From DASTFP01 sp963744345 (GTDB taxonomy: Bacteria; Verrucomicrobiota; Verrucomicrobiia; Chthoniobacterales; Terrimicrobiaceae), in NCBI GenBank assembly GCA_963744345.1, contig CAVUTD010000024.1, positions 186,001 through 250,000 of the forward strand: a stretch of 64,000 bases of DNA, written 5' to 3'. The position numbers and the translations under genes were made by a program. The notes under the pieces were generated by a model that worked only from the letters and a program-made list of their open reading frames with translations, was not told the DNA's origin and did not search any database. Positions within the stretch are counted from its first letter, which is position 1, and each line of letters opens with the position of its first letter. Of this stretch, positions 26,792-36,200 are shown piece by piece.

Positions 26792-27261
26792 CTTAGGGAA
26801 GCGCGTCAATCAAATGAATCAAAGCAGTCACCGTGGGATCACAGATATCAACCGAACAGGCGTGCCGCAGAGGTGGTCGCGCCCGAAGCTGAGTCCCGCC
26901 CGGACGTGGGACGAAAACCTCGCTTCACAAATGCGTGCCCGCGAGACAGTTTCGCGCATTGTTAGAACGGCCTAATGGCGAGTCCTGAACGGAACCGGGC
27001 AAGAAAGAAAACCCGATTCATCGATTCGAACTTGCTCGAAGGGTGAGACTGCAGCTTGGGAATGTTCAGAGCGAGCGAAGGGAAGCAGCGCAAAATACCG
27101 CTCCCGCCGTTTCCCAGCCAGCGAAAATTCGACCACCTTCGTTGCACCAAACCGTAAAACGCCTGCAGGATTGAGCTCACGACGCAATCCCGCGAATTGT
27201 CGACGAGTGCCGCTCTGCGCAACTGGTTCGTTTAGCCCGCTAACTCCCAAGCTGCGCCATC
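26792..27261. other. Intergenic region between the exporter and the DUF697 gene
   Basis: These 470 bases separate the DUF697 gene from the ABC exporter. The minus strand has two short overlapping open frames at about 26962-27250 with many Arg and Ser and no recognised product. They look like chance or repeat-derived frames. I see no tRNA, hairpin with T-run, or other clear element. A promoter for the exporter genes could be here, but I cannot point to one. Confidence 0.4.
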
Positions 27262-28128
27262 TCAGGAACTCGCCAACTTCCGGAGTTTCGCCTTGTCGAC
27301 GGTTTTCAGCGCATCCATGACTTGCGTCGGCGTAAGGCCTTTTTCGAGCTGCTCTTTCACCAGTTTGCCGACCATAAGTGTTGCAGTTCCAGCGATGGCC
27401 GACACTGCTCCACCACCTGGAAGAGCCCCGAGGATCGGGATCATCTTCAAAGCACTTCCGAGCGCGCCCGCGAAAAGATACTGCGCTCCAAAGCTGCTGA
27501 GGACTACTGTTAAGAGGTTCTGATTAAAGTTCTTCGAGAAGCCTCCCTTCTCAGCCGGGTCGTCTGGGAAATAGTTTCGGTAAAGCTCGTCCAACATTTT
27601 AGCCTGAACCGCGCCAATTCCCACGATGTCGAGAACCGGAAATGGCACCAGTCCCACGGCCGCGGCGATAAGCGAGTAATGGCTGATGATGCCGTCCGCC
27701 TTTTCGGATTGAGTTTGCGGCTTCTCCTCCGTTGGAGTTCCTCCCGCCGCAGTCTCTCCGGTCTCGGCCTTGTAAACTGCCGCCCTGAGCGGCGCAAAAG
27801 CGTTCTTCAGCTCAACCTGTTCGCTTTTAATATCTGCGAATTCTTCCCAATTCTGCACATTCGCCTCGGCTTGCTTCAGGGAATCAATAATCGCTTGTTC
27901 AAGCCGGACCACGCGGGTGACAAGCTTTGCGTGAGCTGCCTGGAAATCTCTCGCCTTATCAGAAAGCGTATGGTCCAATCTTTCTTGCGCATCCTGGAAC
28001 CTTTCCTCCGCCCTCTCAACTTGCTTCGCGTAGGGATCGAATTTTTCAGCCTTCCACGCCACAAAGGTTGTGTGCAGCAACTTATTTAAAGACTCTTTTT
28101 CAGCATCTGTTGTTTCTTTTGCGGGCAT
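27262..28128 (-). CDS. DUF697/YcjF-like membrane-associated protein with coiled coil
   Basis: This 288-residue protein has a charged helical N-terminal half (about residues 1-140, rich in Glu, Lys and Ala, with EERFQDAQERLDHTL and VVRLEQAIIDSLKQAEA), a Thr/Glu/Gln-rich linker, and a C-terminal DUF697-type domain with IISHYSLIAAAVGLVPFPVL and VQAKMLDELYRNYFPDD, then hydrophobic helices. DUF697 is known from GTPase-linked or inner-membrane proteins such as YcjF, whose biochemical role is poorly understood. Here no GTPase is adjacent. It lies on the same strand in the NRPS-PKS cluster, between the aminotransferase and the exporter, with 372- and 470-base gaps, so it may be an insertion of unrelated function rather than part of the pathway. 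Confidence 0.75.
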   Translation of the reverse strand: MPAKETTDAEKESLNKLLHTTFVAWKAEKFDPYAKQVERAEERFQDAQERLDHTLSDKARDFQAAHAKLVTRVVRLEQAIIDSLKQAEANVQNWEEFADIKSEQVELKNAFAPLRAAVYKAETGETAAGGTPTEEKPQTQSEKADGIISHYSLIAAAVGLVPFPVLDIVGIGAVQAKMLDELYRNYFPDDPAEKGGFSKNFNQNLLTVVLSSFGAQYLFAGALGSALKMIPILGALPGGGAVSAIAGTATLMVGKLVKEQLEKGLTPTQVMDALKTVDKAKLRKLASS

Positions 28129-28500
28129 AAAATTTTACCTCACGCTACTCTTGCCAAAAGCAAGGAGTCTCTGTCAACGCCTAATTTCGGGTATTGCTAA
28201 TGTTTTTGGCCGAGCTTTGCTTCTTTGAAGGCGCTAATTGAGCTGAACATCAGCTTGGCGGCTTGAAACGGATGATGGCTTTGCTAGTTGCAAAGATGCT
28301 ATCATCTTCTGGGGCGATGGCGCGAAGAAGCGCCGGGAAAGCGCACGCGACAGGCCTACCTTCTCGGAGAACAAAGTCCGCCGGATTTCCCCTCGACGAG
28401 CATAAGCATAACGTAGCCCGCTTTCGGAGAAGTCCGCAATAAGTTTGAGAAAGCAGAGTAAGAGCGCGCGATTGAACGGGCCGGAAGCCTAACGGCTCAC
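28129..28500. other. Intergenic region between DUF697 gene and aminotransferase
   Basis: These 372 bases contain no gene that I can support. They hold one inverted repeat (28271-28306). There is also a weak repeated element, with TTCTCGGAGAACAAAGTCCGC near 28352-28373 and TTCGGAGAAGTCCGC near 28423-28437. The region may end the large biosynthetic transcript or carry a promoter for the DUF697 gene, but no intrinsic terminator with a T-run is clear. Confidence 0.4.
28271..28306. repeat. Two-stem imperfect palindrome
   Basis: GATGAT, then two bases, CTTTGC, a five-base loop TAGTT, GCAAAG, five bases, and ATCATC form two nested six-base-pair stems. No T-run follows on either strand, so it is not a standard terminator. 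It could be an operator or an RNA hairpin downstream of the aminotransferase gene. Confidence 0.45.
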
Positions 28501-29832
28501 CTATACCACCGGCATCATCGCGGCGACAGACGAGCCAGATCGGTCATTCGCAGAGTCGCCCAGTGTCAGGCGGATGCTTAGTTCCAGGAGCGTGAGTCCT
28601 TCTTCGAGTACTTCTTCCGGAATGGTCAATGGCGGCAGGAACTTTAAGACGTTGCGCTGACCTCCGCAGAGCTCGATAATGAGGCCCTGGCGAAAGGCCT
28701 CTCGGACTACGGCCTCGGCCAAGGCGGGTTCGGCGATTTCGAAGCCAAAGATCAACCCGACTCCTCTGACCTGAGCGCGAAGCTCGGGAAAAGTTTCCGC
28801 GATACGGCGGAGCCGGTCCTGAATTACGCCGCTCTTGACGGCGATGCTTTGGGCAAAGGAATTCGTTTCCCAATAGCCGAGCGCCTCCGTCGCGGAAATG
28901 AAGGCCAAGTTGTTTCCACGAAAGGTGCCGCTGTGTTCTCCAGGTTTCCAGTGATCGAGCTCCGGCTGCAGGAGCACGAGAGCCATCGGAAGGCCGGAGG
29001 CACTGATCGACTTCGAAAGCGTTACGATATCTGGTCGAAGTCCGGCCCGCTCGAAACTGAAGAAACTGCCGGTGCGTCCGCAGCCGACCTGGATATCATC
29101 GACGACGAGGAGAATCCCGTGCTCGCTGCAGAGATTCTGAAGGCTTTGCAACCAACGCGCTCCAGCGATATTGACTCCACCTTCAGACTGGACGGTTTCA
29201 ACAACGATGGCCGCCGGCGTGTCTACGCCACTGCTGTCATCTTCGAGAAATCTGCGGAGATATTCTATGGTATCAATGCCGTTGCCGAAGTAGCCGTCGA
29301 AAGGCATGAAGGATACGTTTAGCCTGTTCACGAAGGCTTCGTGCCGGTAGAAAGAATTCGCGGTGACGGCCAGGGAACCTGAGCTAAGCCCGTGATAGCC
29401 GTTAGTGAAGGCGATCACGTTTGAGCGCCGCTTCACTTTTCGGGCAAGCTTTAGGGCGGCCTCGATCGCGTTTGTGCCCGTTGGTCCGACGAATTGCACC
29501 TTGTAATCCAGATCGCGCGGAACGAGAATCGTTGCCTCGAAGCGCTCCAGAAACCGCTGTTTGGCGGAGGTGGCCATGTCGAGGCTATGGATAATGCCGT
29601 CGTTCTGGAGATAGTCGAAAATCACCTGTTTGATCGCATCGTCGTTGTGACCGTAGTTCAGCGCGCCAGCACCGCAAAAAAAGTCGATGTAACGCCGGCC
29701 GCCGATGTCGTAAAGAAAGGGGCCTTTCGCTTTTTGGAAAACTCGGGGGAAGGAACGGCAATAGCTGCGCACCTTTGATTCGCGCCGTTCGAAAATATCC
29801 GGCAAAGAGGGAAGGTCCATGCGACGTTCCAT
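28501..29832 (-). CDS. Diaminobutyrate--2-oxoglutarate aminotransferase
   Basis: This 443-residue class III PLP aminotransferase converts aspartate 4-semialdehyde and glutamate to L-2,4-diaminobutyrate (Dab), as EctB does in ectoine synthesis. Clear motifs are FFCGAGALNYGHNDD near residue 50, VQFVGPTGTNAIEAALKLAR near 110, ETVQSEGGVN near 211, DDIQVGCGRTG near 243 and the PLP-lysine segment TLSKSISASGLPMAL near 269. The ATG at 29832 directly abuts the stop of the terminal NRPS gene (TAA-ATG), so it is cotranscribed. No ectA or ectC is nearby, and an NRPS A domain in this operon has a Dab-type code, so Dab supply for the peptide is the likely job. Ornithine aminotransferase is less likely by motif. 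Confidence 0.9.
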   Translation of the reverse strand: MERRMDLPSLPDIFERRESKVRSYCRSFPRVFQKAKGPFLYDIGGRRYIDFFCGAGALNYGHNDDAIKQVIFDYLQNDGIIHSLDMATSAKQRFLERFEATILVPRDLDYKVQFVGPTGTNAIEAALKLARKVKRRSNVIAFTNGYHGLSSGSLAVTANSFYRHEAFVNRLNVSFMPFDGYFGNGIDTIEYLRRFLEDDSSGVDTPAAIVVETVQSEGGVNIAGARWLQSLQNLCSEHGILLVVDDIQVGCGRTGSFFSFERAGLRPDIVTLSKSISASGLPMALVLLQPELDHWKPGEHSGTFRGNNLAFISATEALGYWETNSFAQSIAVKSGVIQDRLRRIAETFPELRAQVRGVGLIFGFEIAEPALAEAVVREAFRQGLIIELCGGQRNVLKFLPPLTIPEEVLEEGLTLLELSIRLTLGDSANDRSGSSVAAMMPVV

Positions 29833-32800
29833 TTAATGCACCGCAGGCGCAGAATTAGAGCAAACCTGCTGCGCTGCGAAGGCCACGTGGAGAACTTTTT
29901 TCAATAGTTGGGCGTTGGGTTCAAGGTTGGGCGTGTGGAGCATGTGGTTGTGCTCCCCACTGGCAAGATGAGTCGCTAAGCGGCCGCGGGTCACTTCGGA
30001 CCACTGCATAATACCCGCGATGAGTTTGCCCGAAGCGGGGTCCACATAGTCGCTCGATTCATTAGTGTAAAGCACATGGATGTTCGCATCAACGATGTGG
30101 TGGTCCGTGGTTGAAGAGAGGAAGTCGTAATATCGCTCAATCAGCCTGTTAGCCTTATCGTGCAGCAGCGCGCTGGTGACGTAGGGCTTGATGCTTTCAT
30201 GATTAAGGAAGGCTTCCGCGACGCGCCTCGCTTCGCCTTCTGGAAAGCTCAAGGGGCGGACGCGGCGACTCGAATCGATCATGACGATGTCTGACACGGG
30301 CCTGCCACGGCGCTCAAGTTCGGCGGTGACATGATAGGCGAGATTGCCACCTGCGGAATAACCCAGCAGCACAAGCGGTCCTTCCCCCTCGACGCCCATG
30401 ATCAAGTCTGTATAAGCGACAAGGCGCGTCGGCTCGGGCAGAAAATTGAATCCGTAGAAGCGGTAAGGCTTCAACAGATCCGCAAGCTGCAGGTAGCCGA
30501 GGGCGTCACCGGTTCCTGGTGGGAAAGCAAAGAGCGAAGGCCCTTGGGCAGCCTTCGTGAGCAGCACCATGGCTCCGTCGACTTCTTCGATCCCAAAATG
30601 CGCGTGCTCAAGCAATAACTTCGCCTGCTCGCGGATCGTCGTTGCCTTGAACACCGCCGTTAAAGGGAGGGCGATGTCCATGCGATCCCGGATCAGCGCG
30701 ACAAGCTTGGTGACCCTTAGACTGTGACCCCCGGCGGCGAAGAAATCGTTCGTGACGCCGATCCCGTCATGACCCAACACCTCCATCCAAATTGACGCCA
30801 GTTGACGCTCAGTTGAGGTCGCCGGCGCTTCGTGCTGAGAAGCGTGACCGGCTTGCGTAGAGATATACTGCAGCGCTTTGCGATCGACTTTCCCATTGGC
30901 GCTGAGCGGTAGCTTGTCGAGCTTCACAAGATGGGTTGGCACCATATAGCCGGGGAGAGTCGCGAGAAGATATTCGCGGAGCCCATTCATCTCGAGGCCG
31001 TCATCACCAGCCACGAAAGCAACTAGCTCAAGGTTTCCCCCGCCGATATCTTGTGCCAGAACGACAGCGTCGACTACACGCTCGTGTCGGCAAAGGCAAA
31101 CCTCGATTTCCTCGAGCTCGACGCGGTACCCTCGAATCTTGACCTGATTGTCGCGACGACCGATGAATTCAACATTTCCGTCCCAGCGCCAGCGGCAGAT
31201 GTCGCCCGTCCGATAAAGCCGCTGCCCTTCGACAAAGGGGTGACGAACAAATCTCGCGCAAGTTAGATCGGGATCGTTCAGGTAACCACGCGCTAGTCCG
31301 TCGCCACCGGCACAAAGCTCACCTGCCACACCGACGGGCAGCGGCTTGAGCTGCTCGTCCAGGATGTAGACTGTCGTGTTCGCGATTGGACGCCCGATAG
31401 GGATGTTCCCCTCTTCTCGTTTCGTGACGTCGTAGCAAGTGGTGAAAGTCGTGTTCTCCGTCGGCCCATAGAGGTGCTTCAAGAGGACATCCGGGCAGGC
31501 GGCGCGCAGCTTGTTAAAGTGCGCAGGCGAGCAACGCTCGCCGCCAGTGAGCACAATCCTCAAGCGGCGAAAAATCTCCACGCCAGTATCGACCAAAACG
31601 TTGAACAACCCTGTTGTAAGAAATATTGTCGTGGCGCCGTAACCCTCGATATGTCGCCCGAGGGTGCGGGCATCGAGCAAATCCTCGCCGGACGGCAGAC
31701 AAAGTGCAGCGCCGTTGAGCAGCGCGCCCCAAATTTCAAAGGTGGACGCGTCGAACGCCAGGGAGCCGGTCTGAAGGATTCGATCGCTTCCATCCAGACT
31801 TATGTAGTTGGTCTGCCGCACGAGCCTAATTACCGCCCGATGCTCGATCATCACACCTTTGGGCTGACCGGTGGAGCCCGAGGTATAGATGATATAAGCG
31901 AGCCCACATGCATGGCTTCGTTCCCCGATGGCCGCAGCCGGGTAATCAGTGAGCACGGTGCAATCGAATTGGTGCTTGCGACGCGGTGGCAACTCACCGC
32001 GAGAACACCGCTTGTTGATGTGCACCATCACGTCGAATCCATATTCCGAGACTTCACTGGCATGCCGGCCGAGCATTCTGGAGCATTCAACGGAGGCGAT
32101 TTCGGAAAACTCGTGTTGCAAATCGTGGAAGAAGTCGCACGTGAGGAAAAGCTCTTCGGAGCGGTCTATCTTCGTCGTGTATCCCTTTCCAGCATGAGTC
32201 CTCGCGAAGTTGGTAAGCGACTCGATGAATGCTTCTTTGAGCTCTTGATCCCAGATGTTGCCGAAAAAGATCACGCCAGTGTCGCTCATCAGCGCGATCG
32301 CCTTACGCAGCACTTCACGGAAATAATTGTGGCCCGTGAAACACTGCACGACGCTGTTCATGATCACGATGTCAAACTCTGTCTCGCCGAGTCGGTCGAT
32401 CTCGTGAGCCGCGATCTGCTGGAGCCGGATGTGATTGAGTCCGCGCTTGCGCCTCTCCGTTTCCGACCACTGGGTGATTTCGCGCGAAAGATCCGTTCCA
32501 AAGTACAATCCGACCCTCGGTGCAAGTCGGAACATACTGATTCCGGATGCGCAACCCACTTCTAAGATGCGCGTCGCGGGCGTGAGGTGTGGCGACAACT
32601 TCAGGAGAATATTGTCACCGTATTCATCCATGACTTCACGGCTTAGCCAGGCACCGCTATAGCTGCTCCTCCAACCTCCTGCAGAAATGTCGTCGAAAGC
32701 TTCGCGACCGACATAGTCCCACATCTCCTTATTCATCAAGGCGCCCCCGCTTTCCCGCTCACCGTGGACATCGACGCTATCGATGCAGAGAAAGCCGCGT

Positions 32801-33270
32801 AACTCAGGGCACTCCCACTGGAGTCTGTTGAGCGTGCGGATCAGACTCCTTTCAGAGATCAAGAATGGGCAACGTGTCTCCGTCAGAATAAAGCGCGCGC
32901 GGCTGGTCGGCAGCGTTGGATTGAGCGGCAGATAGCAACCGCCTGCTTTCAAGATGCCCAGGAGCGCGACAATCATCTCCGCGGATCGGCCCAGCATCAC
33001 GCCGACTGCCTGTTCGCAGCAGATACCTTGTGCCACGAGAAAATGCGCCAGGCGATTCGATTGCGCGTCGAGCTCGCGGTACGTTAGGGACTGCTCTCGC
33101 GCAAGGACGGCGAATGCGTTCGGCGCTCTCGCAGCGACTTCAGTGAAGAGCTGCTCGATGGTGCTCTCCTTGGGATACCGCCTCTGGGTTTGATTAAACT
33201 CGTGCACAACCTGGCGGATGTCGGCTTGCTCCTCCTCTTCCTCAAGCAAATGGAAATCGGCGACTTTCAT
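29833..33270 (-). CDS. NRPS terminal module: A (interrupted by methyltransferase)-T-TE
   Basis: This 1145-residue protein begins directly with an A domain. Motif A2 (LKAGGCYLPL, about 108-117) is followed not by A3 but by a SAM-methyltransferase of about 245 residues (about 181-425; SAM loop LEVGCASG at 236-243). A3 (IIYTSGSTGQPKG) appears at about 460 and the rest runs normally to A10 at about 790. A thiolation domain (GGHSLRVTKL, Ser850) and a type I thioesterase (GYSAGG, Ser972) follow. Specificity positions read DAFFLGLTFK, a branched aliphatic pattern (Val/Ile-like). The condensation domain for this module is at the C-terminus of the preceding protein; the two genes overlap by ATGA at 33267-33270. 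The TE would release, perhaps cyclise, the final peptide. Confidence 0.88.
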   Translation of the reverse strand: MKVADFHLLEEEEEQADIRQVVHEFNQTQRRYPKESTIEQLFTEVAARAPNAFAVLAREQSLTYRELDAQSNRLAHFLVAQGICCEQAVGVMLGRSAEMIVALLGILKAGGCYLPLNPTLPTSRARFILTETRCPFLISERSLIRTLNRLQWECPELRGFLCIDSVDVHGERESGGALMNKEMWDYVGREAFDDISAGGWRSSYSGAWLSREVMDEYGDNILLKLSPHLTPATRILEVGCASGISMFRLAPRVGLYFGTDLSREITQWSETERRKRGLNHIRLQQIAAHEIDRLGETEFDIVIMNSVVQCFTGHNYFREVLRKAIALMSDTGVIFFGNIWDQELKEAFIESLTNFARTHAGKGYTTKIDRSEELFLTCDFFHDLQHEFSEIASVECSRMLGRHASEVSEYGFDVMVHINKRCSRGELPPRRKHQFDCTVLTDYPAAAIGERSHACGLAYIIYTSGSTGQPKGVMIEHRAVIRLVRQTNYISLDGSDRILQTGSLAFDASTFEIWGALLNGAALCLPSGEDLLDARTLGRHIEGYGATTIFLTTGLFNVLVDTGVEIFRRLRIVLTGGERCSPAHFNKLRAACPDVLLKHLYGPTENTTFTTCYDVTKREEGNIPIGRPIANTTVYILDEQLKPLPVGVAGELCAGGDGLARGYLNDPDLTCARFVRHPFVEGQRLYRTGDICRWRWDGNVEFIGRRDNQVKIRGYRVELEEIEVCLCRHERVVDAVVLAQDIGGGNLELVAFVAGDDGLEMNGLREYLLATLPGYMVPTHLVKLDKLPLSANGKVDRKALQYISTQAGHASQHEAPATSTERQLASIWMEVLGHDGIGVTNDFFAAGGHSLRVTKLVALIRDRMDIALPLTAVFKATTIREQAKLLLEHAHFGIEEVDGAMVLLTKAAQGPSLFAFPPGTGDALGYLQLADLLKPYRFYGFNFLPEPTRLVAYTDLIMGVEGEGPLVLLGYSAGGNLAYHVTAELERRGRPVSDIVMIDSSRRVRPLSFPEGEARRVAEAFLNHESIKPYVTSALLHDKANRLIERYYDFLSSTTDHHIVDANIHVLYTNESSDYVDPASGKLIAGIMQWSEVTRGRLATHLASGEHNHMLHTPNLEPNAQLLKKVLHVAFAAQQVCSNSAPAVH

Positions 33271-36200
33271 CGGGAGAGCGGATCTAGTTCGCAGACCTTG
33301 CGCGCAAAGCGTTCGAAGGCTGACAGGTAGCGGCGAATGGATGCCGGCCGAAATAGCGCCGTATCAAACTCGATCGTCAGAGCAAGCCCGTCGCGCTCCT
33401 CGCACGCGAAAAGCGTGAGGTCGAACTTGGACGTCTTGAAGAAGACGCCGAAGGGCTGCGCGTGTTCGATTATGCTGCCGGTGGCAACGCGGAAATCGGC
33501 CGCCGGAGCGCGACTCTGAATGCCGAGGTCAATGTGGACGTCTTCAAAGTTTTGGAAGCCGTAAATCACGTTCAGGATCGGCTGCCAATTGGCGGATCGG
33601 TGCGGGTTGAGCCTCCGAACAAGCAGATCGAATGGATAATCCTGGTGGTCAAAGGCCTCGGTCGTGCTCTGCGTGACTTGGTCGAGCAACGCCTCGAAAT
33701 CCATGTCTTCCACAAATTGCGTGCGGATGGGCAGAATGTTCACGAAGAAGCCCACGATGTTTTCGAGGTCGGGATGGTTTCGATTGGCGACGCTCATCCC
33801 GACGCAGAAATCGCGCTGCTTCGTTAACTGAAAGAGAAGCAACTTAAAGATCGCCAGCACCACATTTGAGACGGTGGTGGAGCGAGCCGTGGCGATTGCG
33901 CGGAAGCTTTGCAGCATCTCCAAGTCCAGCGTGGTTGAGAGGAAGTCGCCCGCGAACGCGCGCTCCTCGCCAGGGGCGAAGTCGTAAGGCAGCGTGAGCC
34001 GTTCTGGAGCGTCTGCCAGTTTCTCGAACCAATAGTGCTCCTCTCGCTCGAAGAGCTGACCGTTCTGCCATACGGCGAAATCCTTGTATTGGAGACGCAG
34101 CGGCGTGAGCGGATTGGGCGCGCCGCGACAATACGCTTCAAACAACGCAAGCACCTCGAGGTAGAGGATGTTGCTGGACCAGCCATCGCCGACGATATGA
34201 TGAATGGTGAGCAAGAACAGCGTTCGTTGCGTGTCAAGACGTGCAACGGTCGCCCGGAGAAGCGGCGGCTGCATCAGGTCAAACGGCTCCATTGCCTCCT
34301 CCTCAGCCAAGCGGCGGGCGCTCGCGTCCGGGTCTCGTTCGGCCGTGAGGTCCATTTCTTGCAGACGAAACACGAGATCGCGGCAGACCTTTTGCCGAGG
34401 CTCACCATCGACTACCATGAAAGCGGTCCGCAGTATTTCGTGGCGCTCGATCAGTGCAGCGAAGGCACGGCGAAGCGCGTCAACATCGAGCGACACATCA
34501 AAGAGCATCGCATGCGGCATGTTGTAAGCCGACGCGCCTCCCATCTGATGCAGTAGCCAGAGACGCTGCTGTGCATGCGAGAGCTCATAGTACTCAGCTT
34601 CGGGGGCGGGGCGGATCTCGGAGAAGCGCGCCTGTTTTCCGCGATGCGTCAGCAGCGCAAGCGCAGCGACGGTGGGATGTTCGAGGAACTCGCGCAGCGA
34701 AATCTTGACGCCGAGCTCTCTTTGCATGCGAGAGATCACCTGCATGGCCTTGAGGCTGTGGCCGCCGAGCTCGAAGAAATTACTATCCACCCCGATACGC
34801 GTGAACTGGAGCACTTCTTGCCAAATTCGCGCGATCCTTTCCTCAGCAGGTCCGTGCGGTGCGACAAACGGTGCGCTCCACGCCGCGATTCCCACATCGG
34901 GGTCCGGCAGCGCGCGACGATCGACTTTGCCATTCGGCGAGAGCGGCACCCGATTGATTCGCAGCCACCACCCGGGAACCATATGATCGGGCAACTGCTC
35001 TAGTAGATGTGCCCGGAGTTCTGCCGGAGACCAATCGGCAGCCGGTACCACATAGGCGACAAGCTCATTGGATCCCCCGATCTGCCGCGCAGCGACTACC
35101 ACATCGCGCACCGCAGGATGCGCGCGCAGCCGTATTTCAATTTCCCCCGATTCAATGCGAAAACCTCGAATCTTTACCTGATGATCTTCGCGCCCCAGGA
35201 AACCTAAGTTCCCGTTCGCCAGCCAGAAGGCAAGGTCGCCGGTTCGATAAAGCCGGCGGCACACGCCTCCCACTTCTGCAGTGATGAATCGCTCGGCGGT
35301 CAATTCCGGCGAATTCAGATAGCCTCTCGCTAATCCGTTCCCGCCAATGAACAATTCTCCGGCCACTTCGATCGGACAAGGCCGCATTTGCCCGTCCAGC
35401 ACATAGAGTTTCGTGTTTGCGAATGGCCGACCGATCGGCGCGGAAACCCCCGCGTCACCTGTCAGGGGAGGCCCTTCGTAAAAGGAGGAATCGATCGTTG
35501 CTTCGGTCACGCCGTAACAGTTCACGACTCGTGTCGTCTCACCGAAATCCTCGGAAAGACGGCGATAATCCGAATTGGGCAAGGTGTCCGAGCTGAGAAT
35601 AACCAGACGCAGGTCGGGCAGATCTTCGGCACGAACGTGCTCCATGAGAGGCAAGATTACTCCCGGAGTCGATTCGAAGAGTGTGATTCGCTCTCGTGCG
35701 AGGAGGTTGCGGAGTGCGGCCGGATCCGCGCGGGTTTCCGCATCGCAGACCACGAGTGTTCCGCCATTTGTGAGCGCTCGGATCAAGTCGCCTGGAAACA
35801 CGTCGAAAGAGAGGCTGGCGATTTGGAGCAACCGCACCTCCATCGCGCTCAACCCATAGCCAATGCGCCAGCCCACGGCAGCGTTCACCAGCGTGCGATG
35901 CTCGACCATCACACCTTTGGGCCGACCCGTTGAACCTGACGTGTAGATGATATAGGCAAGATTCTCTGAGCGCAGTTCGTTCGCAGGCGGTGCTGCTGCA
36001 TGAAACTCCCGCCCGAGCTGACTGTCATCCAACAGCAAGATGTCCAGGTTGCGAGACGCGAGCCTTGCGGTAAGCCTCCTCTCAGTTACGAGCACCCTTG
36101 CGCCGGTGTCCTCGAGCATAAATGCGAGCCGCTCCTGCGGGTAGAGAGGATCGAGGGGCACGTAGGCGCCGCCTGATTTCAAGATGCCAAGAGCCCCGAC

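Noticed and set aside
26962..27250. Two short overlapping minus-strand frames in the gap before the DUF697 gene
   Set aside because: No start signal, no domain, and two frames are open at once, as expected by chance or in a repeat.
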